A stretch of 7,496 nucleotides of DNA, from contig DKAU01000054.1 of the NCBI GenBank assembly GCA_002450925.1, forward strand, positions 1 through 7,496, read 5' to 3'. The translations under genes and the position numbers were made by a program. Source of the stretch: Thiobacillus sp. UBA6918 (GTDB lineage: Bacteria > Pseudomonadota > Gammaproteobacteria > Burkholderiales > Thiobacillaceae). Below the pieces are notes generated by a model. It was given only the letters and a program-made list of their open reading frames with translations. It was not told where the DNA came from and made no database searches. Below are positions 1-6,579 of the stretch, piece after piece (position 1 is the stretch's first letter; each line of letters opens with the position of its first letter).

Positions 1-1005
1 CGCTCCGGCCGCCAGGGCGACCCCGGTTCCTCGCGTTTCTACCTTTCGCTGGAAGATCCGCTGCTGCGCATTTTTGCTTCCGACCGCGTGGCCGCCATCA
101 TGAACCGCCTCAAGCTGCCTGAGGGTGAGGCCATCGAGCATCCATGGGTTTCGCGCGCGATCGAAAACGCCCAGCGAAAGGTCGAGGCACGCAACTTCGA
201 CATACGTAAACAGCTGCTGGAATACGACGATGTTTCCAATGATCAGCGCAAGGTCATCTACCAGGAGCGCAACGAACTTCTCTCCGCTGAGCATATTGCC
301 GATACTATTCAGGCCATGCGTGCAGACGTGATCAACTCTGTCCTTGATCAACACCTTCCCCGGGGTTCAATGGAAGAACAGTGGGATATTGAAGGCGCAG
401 AAAAGATGCTTGAGTCTGAATTTGGCCTTGAAATTCCATTAAAGCAATGGCTTGAAGAGGACCAGAAACTCGACGAGCAGGGCCTGCGAGAAAAAGCCGT
501 GACGGCAGCCAATGAAGTCTATGCCGCCAAAGAGGCAATTGTCGGCGCCGAAGTGCTGCGTCATTTCGAACGTGCCATTATGCTGCAAAGCCTGGATTCG
601 CACTGGCGAGAGCATCTGGCCGCCTTGGACCATTTGCGTCAGGGCATTCACCTGCGCGGCTATGCCCAGAAAAACCCCAAACAGGAATACAAGCGCGAGG
701 CTTTCCAACTGTTTTCAAACTTGCTGGATGCCGTCAAGCTGGAAGTCAGCCGCATTACCTTGACGGTTCAGGTGCGTACCGAACAGGATGTGCAGGCTGC
801 CGAAGAGCAGCATGAACAGGTTTCAAATGTTCAGTACCATCATGCCGACCCTGACGAAGCTTTGGCTGGAACGGATCAGCCGATCGATGAAACATCATCA
901 CCCGCACAACCTGTTACACGCGACATGCCCAAAGTCGGCCGCAATGATCCTTGCCCCTGTGGCAGCGGCAAGAAGTACAAGCACTGCCACGGAGCGTTGA
1001 GTTAA
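1..1005 (+). CDS. secA: Protein translocase subunit SecA, C-terminal part (5' end outside window)
   Basis: SecA is the ATPase motor that pushes unfolded preproteins through the SecYEG channel in the inner membrane. The reading frame is open from base 1 and gives 334 residues, so roughly the first 570 of a usual ~900 are missing. It begins in helicase motif VI (RSGRQGDPGSSRF, residues 1-13). It continues through the conserved YLSLEDPLLRIF and QLLEYDDVSNDQRKVIY segments (14-25, 71-87) of the helical scaffold/wing region, and MLQSLDSHWREHLAALDHLRQGI (194-216). A poorly conserved acidic linker (about 262-308) leads to the C-terminal SEC-C zinc motif, with ligands C318, C320, C329 and H330 (CPCGSGKKYKHCH). 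That motif binds SecB and ribosomes in family members that keep it. The frame ends at TAA in a TTAA shared with the convergent methyltransferase gene. A strong hairpin terminator follows 25 bases later. Identity is certain; the N-terminal ATPase and preprotein-binding domains cannot be judged. Confidence 0.98.
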   Translation, partial: RSGRQGDPGSSRFYLSLEDPLLRIFASDRVAAIMNRLKLPEGEAIEHPWVSRAIENAQRKVEARNFDIRKQLLEYDDVSNDQRKVIYQERNELLSAEHIADTIQAMRADVINSVLDQHLPRGSMEEQWDIEGAEKMLESEFGLEIPLKQWLEEDQKLDEQGLREKAVTAANEVYAAKEAIVGAEVLRHFERAIMLQSLDSHWREHLAALDHLRQGIHLRGYAQKNPKQEYKREAFQLFSNLLDAVKLEVSRITLTVQVRTEQDVQAAEEQHEQVSNVQYHHADPDEALAGTDQPIDETSSPAQPVTRDMPKVGRNDPCPCGSGKKYKHCHGALS

Positions 1006-2126
1006 AGTCGGCGCCGTTGATCACTCATTGAAAACGCGCTCGGGCAAGGCGCGTTTTTTTTCATTCCAATTACCTTGAAGAGTTCTCCCATTTCGGCGGG
1101 CGAAAGCAACTTTTGCACCCCCGCAGAAAGTGGGAGATAGTTGGCAGCGGAGTCAGAAGGCATTTCGGCCAGCAGGGAAGTGATGCCTCCCGACAAAAGG
1201 AAATTTGCCTGGGTGGTATAGCCGCAGACGTCCAACCCGGCTTCAAACCCGGCATCGGCAACGGCCGTAAAATCAACATGGGCGGTCAGGTCGCAAAGTC
1301 CGGGCAGATAGAACGGATCGTCCAGCGCATGGTGCCGGTAGTGCGCACGCAAGGTGCCCATATGCCGCTGTGGATGATAGTACTCACTTCGGCCGAAACC
1401 ATAGTCAATAAACAGCAACAAACCGGATTCCAGGCGATCTGCTAGGCTTTTGATCAAGGCGGGTGCGGCGAGGTTGATTTCGCTGACGTAGCCTCCCGGC
1501 AAATTGAGTGCGCGGGTTTGTTCAAGCAGTGCAGGGTCGGTGACGGGGCGGTCTTGCCAGCCCAAGCCTTCTTTTTCCGTAACAACGCCGCGCTCAAGTG
1601 GACCGTCTTCCGTCCAGTGGATCAGGTGCACAGGCAGGGCGTCCATCACCTCGTTGCCGAAAATCACGCCGGTGAATTTTTCCGGCAAGCCATCCAGCCA
1701 GTTGACTGCCATGCCTTGCAGGGTCTGTTGCTGTCGTGCGCGCAGTTCGCCGCTCACTTCCAGAATCGAGTAGGGCGCATCTACACCCAGTGCCCGTAGC
1801 TCGTTGATGATCTGCGAAGCCAGCAGGCCCGTGCCCGAGCCCAGCTCCAGAATGCCGCCGCCGGTCTGCTCCAGCACTTCGGCAAACTGGTGCGCCAGCA
1901 CGCGCCCGAACAAGGGCGAAATCTGCGGCGCGGTGACAAAGTCGCCGCCTGTTCCGAATTTTTCAGAACCGCCGCTGTAGTAGCCCAGCCCCGGCGTGTA
2001 CAGTGCCAGTTCCATGTAGCGCGCAAAGGAAATCCAGTCACTGCTTGCGGCTATTTCCGACTTGATGTGGCTTGCCAAGGCACTGCTGGCTTCGAGTTGT
2101 TCCGGGGAGGGGGCGGGCAAGGACAT
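1002..2126 (-). CDS. SAM-dependent methyltransferase, MidA/NDUFAF7 family (COG1565)
   Basis: The 374-residue product is close to the usual size for this family. Visible motifs are GDFVTAPQISPLFG (61-74), the SAM-binding glycine loop ELGSGTG (94-100), GNEVMDALPVH (157-167), DYGFGRSEYYHPQRHMGTLRAHYRHHALDDPF (241-272) and a C-terminal EMGELFKV (345-352). The mitochondrial member NDUFAF7/MidA methylates an arginine of the complex I subunit NDUFS2. The substrate of bacterial members is, to my knowledge, not settled, so no symbol is given. The start is placed at the ATG at 2126. The open frame runs 56 codons further upstream, but that extension lies antisense to the pteridine reductase and does not look like this family. 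No clear Shine-Dalgarno precedes the ATG. The stop shares the TTAA at 1002-1005 with the secA stop. The last ~20 residues include A8 (minus strand, 1054-1061) and the secA terminator hairpin. The tail SDQRRRL still resembles family C-termini (GDRxHRL-like), so the end looks genuine rather than frameshifted. Confidence 0.93.
   Translation of the reverse strand: MSLPAPSPEQLEASSALASHIKSEIAASSDWISFARYMELALYTPGLGYYSGGSEKFGTGGDFVTAPQISPLFGRVLAHQFAEVLEQTGGGILELGSGTGLLASQIINELRALGVDAPYSILEVSGELRARQQQTLQGMAVNWLDGLPEKFTGVIFGNEVMDALPVHLIHWTEDGPLERGVVTEKEGLGWQDRPVTDPALLEQTRALNLPGGYVSEINLAAPALIKSLADRLESGLLLFIDYGFGRSEYYHPQRHMGTLRAHYRHHALDDPFYLPGLCDLTAHVDFTAVADAGFEAGLDVCGYTTQANFLLSGGITSLLAEMPSDSAANYLPLSAGVQKLLSPAEMGELFKVIGMKKNAPCPSAFSMSDQRRRL
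1031..1061 (+). terminator. Rho-independent terminator of secA, possibly bidirectional
   Basis: ACGCGC (1034-1039) pairs exactly with GCGCGT (1049-1054) across a 9-base loop. AAA at 1031-1033 can extend the stem into the T run. Eight T residues (1054-1061) follow, the classic intrinsic-terminator layout for rightward transcripts leaving secA. On the opposite strand the same hairpin is followed by only four T residues, so it would be a weaker leftward terminator. The whole element lies inside the 3' coding end of the convergent methyltransferase gene. Confidence 0.85.
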
Positions 2127-2180
2127 GCGTGAGGCGTTTTTGTTGGATAATCGAACGCAAGCATACAACAGGAAAACAGC
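2127..2180. promoter_or_regulatory. Divergent intergenic region between methyltransferase and pteridine reductase genes
   Basis: These 54 bases must hold the leaders, and at least part of the promoters, of two divergent genes. GATAAT at 2146-2151 (plus strand) is a fair -10 hexamer, but I see no matching -35 at normal spacing. A Shine-Dalgarno AGGA at 2170-2173 sits seven bases before the pteridine reductase ATG. No operator palindrome is obvious. The promoter assignment rests mainly on gene geometry. Confidence 0.35.
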
Positions 2181-2936
2181 ATGGTCGGCAAAACGCCTCC
2201 CGTAACAACAGTCCTGATCACCGGCGGCTCCAAGCGCGTGGGCGCCGAAATTGCGCGCGTGATGCACGCTACCGGCGCCAACATCATGATTCATTACCGC
2301 AGTTCGGCCAGGGAAGCGCGGGCGTTGCAGGACGAGTTGAACGCCGTACGCGAAAATTCCGTGGCGCTGATCCAGGCCGATTTGCTTGATACCGCCGTGC
2401 TACCCAGCCTCGTCAAGCAAACCGTTGCCAGCTTTGGCGGGCTGGACGTATTGGTCAACAACGCTTCAAGTTTTTATCCCACACCGGTTGGCGCCATCAC
2501 CGAAAAGGACTGGGTGGATCTCATGGGCTCCAACCTCAAGGCGCCGATGTTCCTGTCCCAGGCCGCGGCAGCTGAACTGAAAAAACGCCACGGATGTATC
2601 GTCAACATCACAGACATCCACGCTGACCGCCCGATGAAGAATTACCTGGTTTATTCCGTCGCCAAGGCTGCGCTGGTCGGGCTGACCAAATCCCTGGCGC
2701 ACGAGCTGGCGCCTAATGTGCGTGTGAACGGCGTCGCACCTGGCCCCATCATGTGGCCCGAAGACAACCCCGACTTCGACGAAGTCACCCGCCAGCGCAT
2801 CGTTTCCCACACTATGCTGCAACGCTCCGGCACGCCCATGGATATCGCCCGCGCTGTGCGCTTCTTCATCGAGGATGCCCCCTATATTTCCGGGCAGATA
2901 CTGGCGGTGGATGGGGGGCGGAGCGCGAAGCTGTAA
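2181..2936 (+). CDS. folM: Pteridine reductase, FolM/PTR1-type short-chain dehydrogenase
   Basis: This 251-residue classical SDR probably reduces dihydropterins with NADPH. E. coli FolM acts on dihydromonapterin and weakly on dihydrofolate. The Rossmann loop is TGGSKRVG (14-21), the TGxxxRxG form typical of pteridine reductases rather than the common TGxxxGxG. R40 and S41 follow beta-2 (HYRSS), as expected for NADPH preference. NNASSF (93-98) is the SDR NNAG-type motif in its FolM variant. D145, Y158 and K162 have the same spacing (13, then 4) as the PTR1 catalytic Asp-Tyr-Lys. The C-terminus GQILAVDGGRS is standard for SDRs. The ATG has an AGGA seven bases upstream, and family similarity begins within ten residues (VLITGG). 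No other folate gene is in the window. The gene is divergent from the methyltransferase and convergent with the epimerase. A general SDR of other specificity is possible, but the two pterin-specific motifs argue against it. Confidence 0.88.
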   Translation: MVGKTPPVTTVLITGGSKRVGAEIARVMHATGANIMIHYRSSAREARALQDELNAVRENSVALIQADLLDTAVLPSLVKQTVASFGGLDVLVNNASSFYPTPVGAITEKDWVDLMGSNLKAPMFLSQAAAAELKKRHGCIVNITDIHADRPMKNYLVYSVAKAALVGLTKSLAHELAPNVRVNGVAPGPIMWPEDNPDFDEVTRQRIVSHTMLQRSGTPMDIARAVRFFIEDAPYISGQILAVDGGRSAKL

Positions 2937-2956
2937 GAGCGTTTGATTTAGCTCTT
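2935..2956. repeat. Short inverted repeat spanning the folM/epimerase stop codons
   Basis: AAGAGC (2935-2940) is the exact reverse complement of GCTCTT (2951-2956), with a 10-base loop; a T·G pair could add one step. It covers the end of the folM TAA and, in the loop, the TAA of the convergent epimerase gene. Neither strand has a T run after it, so it would be a poor intrinsic terminator. It may help protect the 3' ends of transcripts, or it may be chance, since a six-base stem is short. Confidence 0.3.
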
Positions 2957-3955
2957 GGAGTAAGCCCGATACCACTCCACCCACTTGCCGATGCCGTAAT
3001 CCAGCGGTGTCTTCGGTTCAAACCCGACTGCTGCCTTTAGTGCCTCGATGTCGGCGTAGGTGGCCTCGACGTCGCCCGGCTGCATTGGCAGAAAGTTCTT
3101 CTTCGCTACCTTGCCGAGCGCCTTTTCGATGGTGCCGATGAAGGTCATCAGTTCCACTGGCTGGTGGTTTCCGATGTTATAGACTCGATAGGGTGCGTGG
3201 CTTTCTGCAGGGCTGCCGTGCTCGTGGTCGTAGTTTGGGTTGGGTTGGGGAATGCGGTCCATGACGCGTACTGTGCCTTCGGCAATGTCGTCCACATAGG
3301 TGAAGTCGCGGCGCATCTTGCCGTGGTTGAACACGTCGATGGTGCGGTCTTCCAGAATGGCGGAGGTGAACAGCCAGGGCGACATGTCTGGACGGCCCCA
3401 AGGGCCATACACGGTGAAGTAGCGCAGGCCGGTGGTGGGCAGGCCGTACAAATGCGAATAGGTGTGCGCCATCAGTTCGTTGGACTTCTTGGTGGCGGCG
3501 TAGAGCGATACGGGATGGTCGACGTTGTCTTCCACCGAGAACGGCATCCGGGTGTTGGCGCCGTACACGCTGGAGGAACTGGCATAGGTAAAGTGCTCGA
3601 CGCCGTTGTGTCGGCAGCCTTCCAGAAGATTCGCAAAACCGACGACGTTGCTCTGGATATAGGCGTGCGGGTTTTTCAGCGAGTAGCGCACACCGGGCTG
3701 GGCAGCGAGGTTGATGACGCGGTTGAATTTCTCGGCTTCAAACAGGTCTTCCATCATTATGCGGTCGGAGATGTCGCCCTTGATGAAGCGGAAGTTCTTG
3801 TGCGGCTTCAGCTGTTCCAGTCGCGCCAGTTTCAGGTTGGGGTCGTAGTAGTCGTTGAGGTTGTCGATGCCGACCACTTCATCGCCGCGCTTGAGCAGGA
3901 TTTGCGCGACGTGCATTCCGATGAACCCGGCGGCGCCGGTTAGCAGGATTTTCAT
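2948..3955 (-). CDS. NAD-dependent epimerase, UDP-glucuronate 4-epimerase type
   Basis: This 335-residue extended SDR probably interconverts UDP-glucuronate and UDP-galacturonate in the cytoplasm for surface-polysaccharide or LPS-core synthesis. The NAD-binding loop is GAAGFIG (7-13), followed by the acidic D31 that recognises the NAD ribose (GIDNLNDYYD). AAQPGVRYS (84-92) and SSSSVYG (126-132) carry the substrate and catalytic serines, and Y152/K156 form the YxxxK pair. YGPWGRPDMSPWLFT (183-197) and HGKMRRDFTYVDD (211-223) are hallmarks of the glucuronate 4-epimerase group, as opposed to GalE or dTDP-glucose dehydratases. ATG is preceded by GGAG with a five-base gap (3961-3964 on the plus strand), a good Shine-Dalgarno. 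No UDP-glucose dehydrogenase or glycosyltransferase for the product is in the window, so the gene looks like a singleton between folM (convergent) and waaA (divergent). Substrate preference is inferred from motif similarity; a related UDP-sugar epimerase is the main alternative. Confidence 0.88.
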   Translation of the reverse strand: MKILLTGAAGFIGMHVAQILLKRGDEVVGIDNLNDYYDPNLKLARLEQLKPHKNFRFIKGDISDRIMMEDLFEAEKFNRVINLAAQPGVRYSLKNPHAYIQSNVVGFANLLEGCRHNGVEHFTYASSSSVYGANTRMPFSVEDNVDHPVSLYAATKKSNELMAHTYSHLYGLPTTGLRYFTVYGPWGRPDMSPWLFTSAILEDRTIDVFNHGKMRRDFTYVDDIAEGTVRVMDRIPQPNPNYDHEHGSPAESHAPYRVYNIGNHQPVELMTFIGTIEKALGKVAKKNFLPMQPGDVEATYADIEALKAAVGFEPKTPLDYGIGKWVEWYRAYSKS

Positions 3956-4009
3956 GGGGTCTCCGATTTAGTGTTCGAATTTTAGCAGGGCGCGGGCATC
4001 CCCCGTAAA
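3956..4009. promoter_or_regulatory. Divergent intergenic region between epimerase and waaA
   Basis: These 54 bases separate two divergent starts. Leftward, TAAAAT (minus strand, 3984-3979) is a good -10 for the epimerase, about 20 bases before its Shine-Dalgarno; TTTACG (4009-4004) is a possible -35 but at a long 19-base spacing. Rightward, no Shine-Dalgarno is seen before the waaA ATG at 4010. A second TAAAAT (4006-4011) overlaps that ATG. These are weak, visually matched elements. Confidence 0.3.
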
Positions 4010-5260
4010 ATGTCGGCCATGATGCTTTTCCTGCAACGGCTTCTTTATCAATTCCTGCTTTGGCTGGCTCTGCCATTCATTCCGTTTCGCCTGTTTCTGC
4101 GTGGCCTGAAGGAGCGCGGCTACTGGCGGCACATCGACGAGCGCTTTGGTGGTGGGGCTTATTTTCAAGAGGGGGCAGTCTGGATACATGCCGTATCCGT
4201 GGGTGAGGCACGTGCAGCAGCTCCGTTGGTGCAACGATTCCTTGATGCTGGCCGTGCTGTTCTTGTTACCTGCATGACGCCGGCTGGGCGCGCCACTGCC
4301 GAACTGCTTTTCGGTTCGCGTGCTCATGTACGTTATCTGCCATATGACCATGCTTGGGCAATTCGACGATTCTTGCAAAGTGCAAAACCTGCTTTGGGCG
4401 TGATCATGGAAACCGAGTTGTGGCCCAATCTTGTACGCGAATCGAACAAGGCAGGTTTCCCTTTGTATCTGGTGAACGCGCGCATGTCTGAACGTTCGGC
4501 AGGAGGTTACCGGAGGTTTCTTGCGCTTACAGGCGAGGTTTTGCAGGGATTCAAGAAGGTGGCGGCGCAGACTGCTGATGATGCTCGTCGTTTGCAAGAT
4601 CTCGGGGCGCGGAACGTTTCCGTAACTGGCAATCTGAAGTTCGATGCAGATCCGCCGCAAGCGCAACTGGATCTGGGCAGGCAGTTTCGTGAATGGTTCG
4701 GCAGCAGACCAGTCTGGCTTGCTGCCAGCACGCGTGACGGCGAGGAGAAAATGATTCTGGGGGCATTCAAGAAAGCGAATGCAGACGTCCTGTTGGTGCT
4801 GGTGCCGCGTCATCCACAGCGTTTTGATGAGGTCGGCAACCTGGTGCGAATGGCAGGGTTCAGCATGCAACGGCGTAGTGAAAGCATGTCCGTGCATTAC
4901 ACTACGCAGGTCTGGCTGGGAGACAGTCTCGGTGAGATGTTTGCCTATTATGCAGCCGCAGACTGCGCACTAATCGGCGGTAGTCTTCTGCCTTATGGCG
5001 GACAGAACCTGATTGAAGCATGCGCGGTAGGTTGTCCAGTGCTGGTTGGTCCGTACACGGAGAATTTCAAGGAAGTGGCAGAAGAAGCCATCGCGCAGGG
5101 AGCGGCCTTGCGTGCGGCGAATACGGAAGACTGGGTTGTGCAAGCTGCCGTACTTTCGGAAAATCATGTGGAACGCCATCACATGGGGGAGGCGGGTCGG
5201 CAGTTTTCCGCCGCGCACAAGGGCGCAGCGGATAAAGCATACCAGCTTGTTTCGGCCTGA
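4010..5260 (+). CDS. waaA: 3-deoxy-D-manno-octulosonic acid (Kdo) transferase, lipid IVA
   Basis: WaaA (KdtA) is the membrane-associated GT-B, family GT30, enzyme that transfers Kdo from CMP-Kdo to lipid IVA, the first inner-core step of LPS. The 416-residue length is normal. An N-terminal hydrophobic anchor (about 11-30, LLYQFLLWLALPFIPFRLFL) ends in basic residues. DERFGGG (43-49) holds the conserved acidic residue of the ERxG region. VWIHAVSVGEARAAAPL (57-73) and VIMETELWPNL (131-141) are the N-domain signatures. WLAASTRDGEE (236-246), VPRHPQRF (265-272) and GGSLLPYGGQNLIEACAVGCPVLVGPYTENF (323-353) form the C-domain CMP-Kdo site. The start is uncertain: ATG codons at 4010, 4019 and 4022 are all in frame and none has a clear Shine-Dalgarno. 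The stop TGA is immediately followed by the tolC stop on the other strand. I cannot tell whether one or two Kdo residues are added. Confidence 0.95.
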   Translation: MSAMMLFLQRLLYQFLLWLALPFIPFRLFLRGLKERGYWRHIDERFGGGAYFQEGAVWIHAVSVGEARAAAPLVQRFLDAGRAVLVTCMTPAGRATAELLFGSRAHVRYLPYDHAWAIRRFLQSAKPALGVIMETELWPNLVRESNKAGFPLYLVNARMSERSAGGYRRFLALTGEVLQGFKKVAAQTADDARRLQDLGARNVSVTGNLKFDADPPQAQLDLGRQFREWFGSRPVWLAASTRDGEEKMILGAFKKANADVLLVLVPRHPQRFDEVGNLVRMAGFSMQRRSESMSVHYTTQVWLGDSLGEMFAYYAAADCALIGGSLLPYGGQNLIEACAVGCPVLVGPYTENFKEVAEEAIAQGAALRAANTEDWVVQAAVLSENHVERHHMGEAGRQFSAAHKGAADKAYQLVSA

Positions 5261-5271
5261 TTATTTGGCCG
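5253..5271. repeat. Short inverted repeat spanning the waaA/tolC stop codons
   Basis: CGGCC (5253-5257) pairs with GGCCG (5267-5271) across a nine-base loop that contains both stop codons (TGA, then TTA). With one bulged C, two further A-T pairs can be added (5251-5252 with 5273-5274). No T run follows on either strand, so an intrinsic terminator is not supported. The stem lies in coding sequence on both sides. Confidence 0.3.
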
Positions 5272-6571
5272 CAATCAGCAGTTTGTCGATTTCTTCAAGG
5301 TCAGTCGCAGACAACGTGCCTGCAGCGGCTTTCAGATTCAGCACCGATATGAGGAAGTTGTAGCGCGCGGCAGCCAGATCCTTTTTGGCAGAAGTAACTT
5401 GTTGTTGTGCGTTCAGCACATCGACATTGGTACGCACACCGACTTCAAGCCCCAGCTGTGTGGACTCAAGAGATTTCTGGCTTGAGGCCAGTGCGGCTTC
5501 CAGTGCCTTTGCCTGTGCTTCCGTACTGGCTACGTTGAGATAAGCCTGGCGTGTCTGCAGAGCCGCACTGCGTAAAGCGTCTTCCAGTTCCTGACGAGCC
5601 TTTTCCCGGTTGGCGACAGATTCACGCACACGCGAAGAAGTCAGTCCGCCTTGGTAAATTGGCACAGCAAGTTCCAGCCCGATAATGGCAGCTTTGCTGT
5701 CTGCCTGCTGGGGACCAAAATTCTGACTATGGTTATCGCTGTAGCTTGCAGTCGCATCGAGGGTAGGGTAGTGACCAGCTCGGTTGCGCTCAATTTCCTG
5801 GTCGGCGATTTGTTTGGACTGCCTGCGTATAAGCACTTGGAGGTTATTGTCCTGAGAGCGATTTACCCATTCATCCATGTTGTCAGGAGATGGGATGGTC
5901 AAGGCAGGATTGGGTTTCAGTCCGGCCAGCGTGTTCACCGTTTTGCCTGTCAGCGTGAAAAGTGCGCGCCGCTTGATTTCAAGTTCATTGAGCGCGGCAA
6001 TTTCCTGAGCTGAGGCAAGGTCAAATCGTGACTGGGCTTCGTGTGTATCGACAATGGTTGCTGTGCCAACCTCGAAATTCCGTTTGGCTGCGGCTAACTG
6101 TTCGGTAATGGCAGTTTTTTGTGCACGAAGGAACTCAACATTGTCCTGTGCCAGAAGAACATCAAAGTAGGCTCGTGCTGCCCGCAAGACCAGATCCTGC
6201 CCAGCAGACTTGAACTGGTTTTCGGCGATCGCCACGGAGTTCTTTGCTTGCTCGTAGGCAATCAAATTCTGCCCGCGGTAGATAGGCTGTGTAGCTGATA
6301 CGCCCCAGCCCCAAGAGCTGTAATCCGCGTTGCCAAAAACGGAGTTGTCGATGGAGTTATAGCGTGTGTTGGCATTAAAGCCGGCGCTGGGCAAAAGACC
6401 TGAACGGGCTTGTGGCGTTTTTTCCTGTGCTGCTTGATAGGCGGCCTGCGATGCAGCATAGCTCGCGTCATAGGACAGCGCGGCACGATACACTTCTGAG
6501 AGGTTGTCCGCATAAGCAGGCAAACCAAGAGAAACAGCCAACAGGAAGCTCAACAGATTCGGTTTCATCAT
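5261..6571 (-). CDS. tolC: TolC-family outer-membrane channel protein
   Basis: TolC trimers form the outer-membrane beta-barrel and periplasmic alpha-helical tunnel used by tripartite efflux pumps and type I secretion systems. The 436-residue precursor has a signal peptide: MMK, a hydrophobic core (residues 6-17), then a likely cleavage after AYA (21|22), giving a mature start DNLSEVYRAAL close to E. coli TolC ENLMQVYQQA. The two tandem OEP halves are visible. VGTATIVDTHEAQSRFDLA (168-186) and VGVRTNVDVLNAQQQVTSA (377-395) are matching helix-turn segments with Gly and Asp six apart in each. ATQPIYRG (93-100) and LAVPIYQGG (301-309) are the paired strand motifs. The C-terminus YNFLISVLNLKAAAGTLSATDLEEI aligns with E. 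coli YNYLINQLNIKSALGTL and stops soon after, lacking E. coli's longer tail. The start is ATG at 6571, eight bases after the rhodanese stop. The open frame runs 40 codons upstream but only through the rhodanese gene. Shine-Dalgarno is weak (AGAAAG), consistent with coupling. Confidence 0.94.
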   Translation of the reverse strand: MMKPNLLSFLLAVSLGLPAYADNLSEVYRAALSYDASYAASQAAYQAAQEKTPQARSGLLPSAGFNANTRYNSIDNSVFGNADYSSWGWGVSATQPIYRGQNLIAYEQAKNSVAIAENQFKSAGQDLVLRAARAYFDVLLAQDNVEFLRAQKTAITEQLAAAKRNFEVGTATIVDTHEAQSRFDLASAQEIAALNELEIKRRALFTLTGKTVNTLAGLKPNPALTIPSPDNMDEWVNRSQDNNLQVLIRRQSKQIADQEIERNRAGHYPTLDATASYSDNHSQNFGPQQADSKAAIIGLELAVPIYQGGLTSSRVRESVANREKARQELEDALRSAALQTRQAYLNVASTEAQAKALEAALASSQKSLESTQLGLEVGVRTNVDVLNAQQQVTSAKKDLAAARYNFLISVLNLKAAAGTLSATDLEEIDKLLIAAK

Positions 6572-6579
6572 CGTTCTTT

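Noticed and set aside
1006..1030. GGCGCC palindrome and nearby short repeats just after the secA stop as a second terminator or operator
   Set aside because: The palindrome is only six bases, with no T run and no repeat partner; the hairpin at 1031-1061 explains termination.
2127..2294. A 56-codon upstream extension of the methyltransferase frame
   Set aside because: It lies antisense to the start of folM, shows no family similarity, and the family N-terminus is well matched by the ATG at 2126.
3164..3943. A 259-codon rightward open frame opposite the epimerase
   Set aside because: It is fully antisense to a well-supported gene with strong G/C third-position bias, which leaves few stops on the other strand. 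The product is a low-complexity Val/Gly/Asp-rich string with no recognisable domain.
3968..4897. A 309-codon leftward open frame opposite waaA
   Set aside because: It covers the waaA N-domain in antisense, contains no recognisable motif and has an implausible composition. All signatures fall in the waaA frame.
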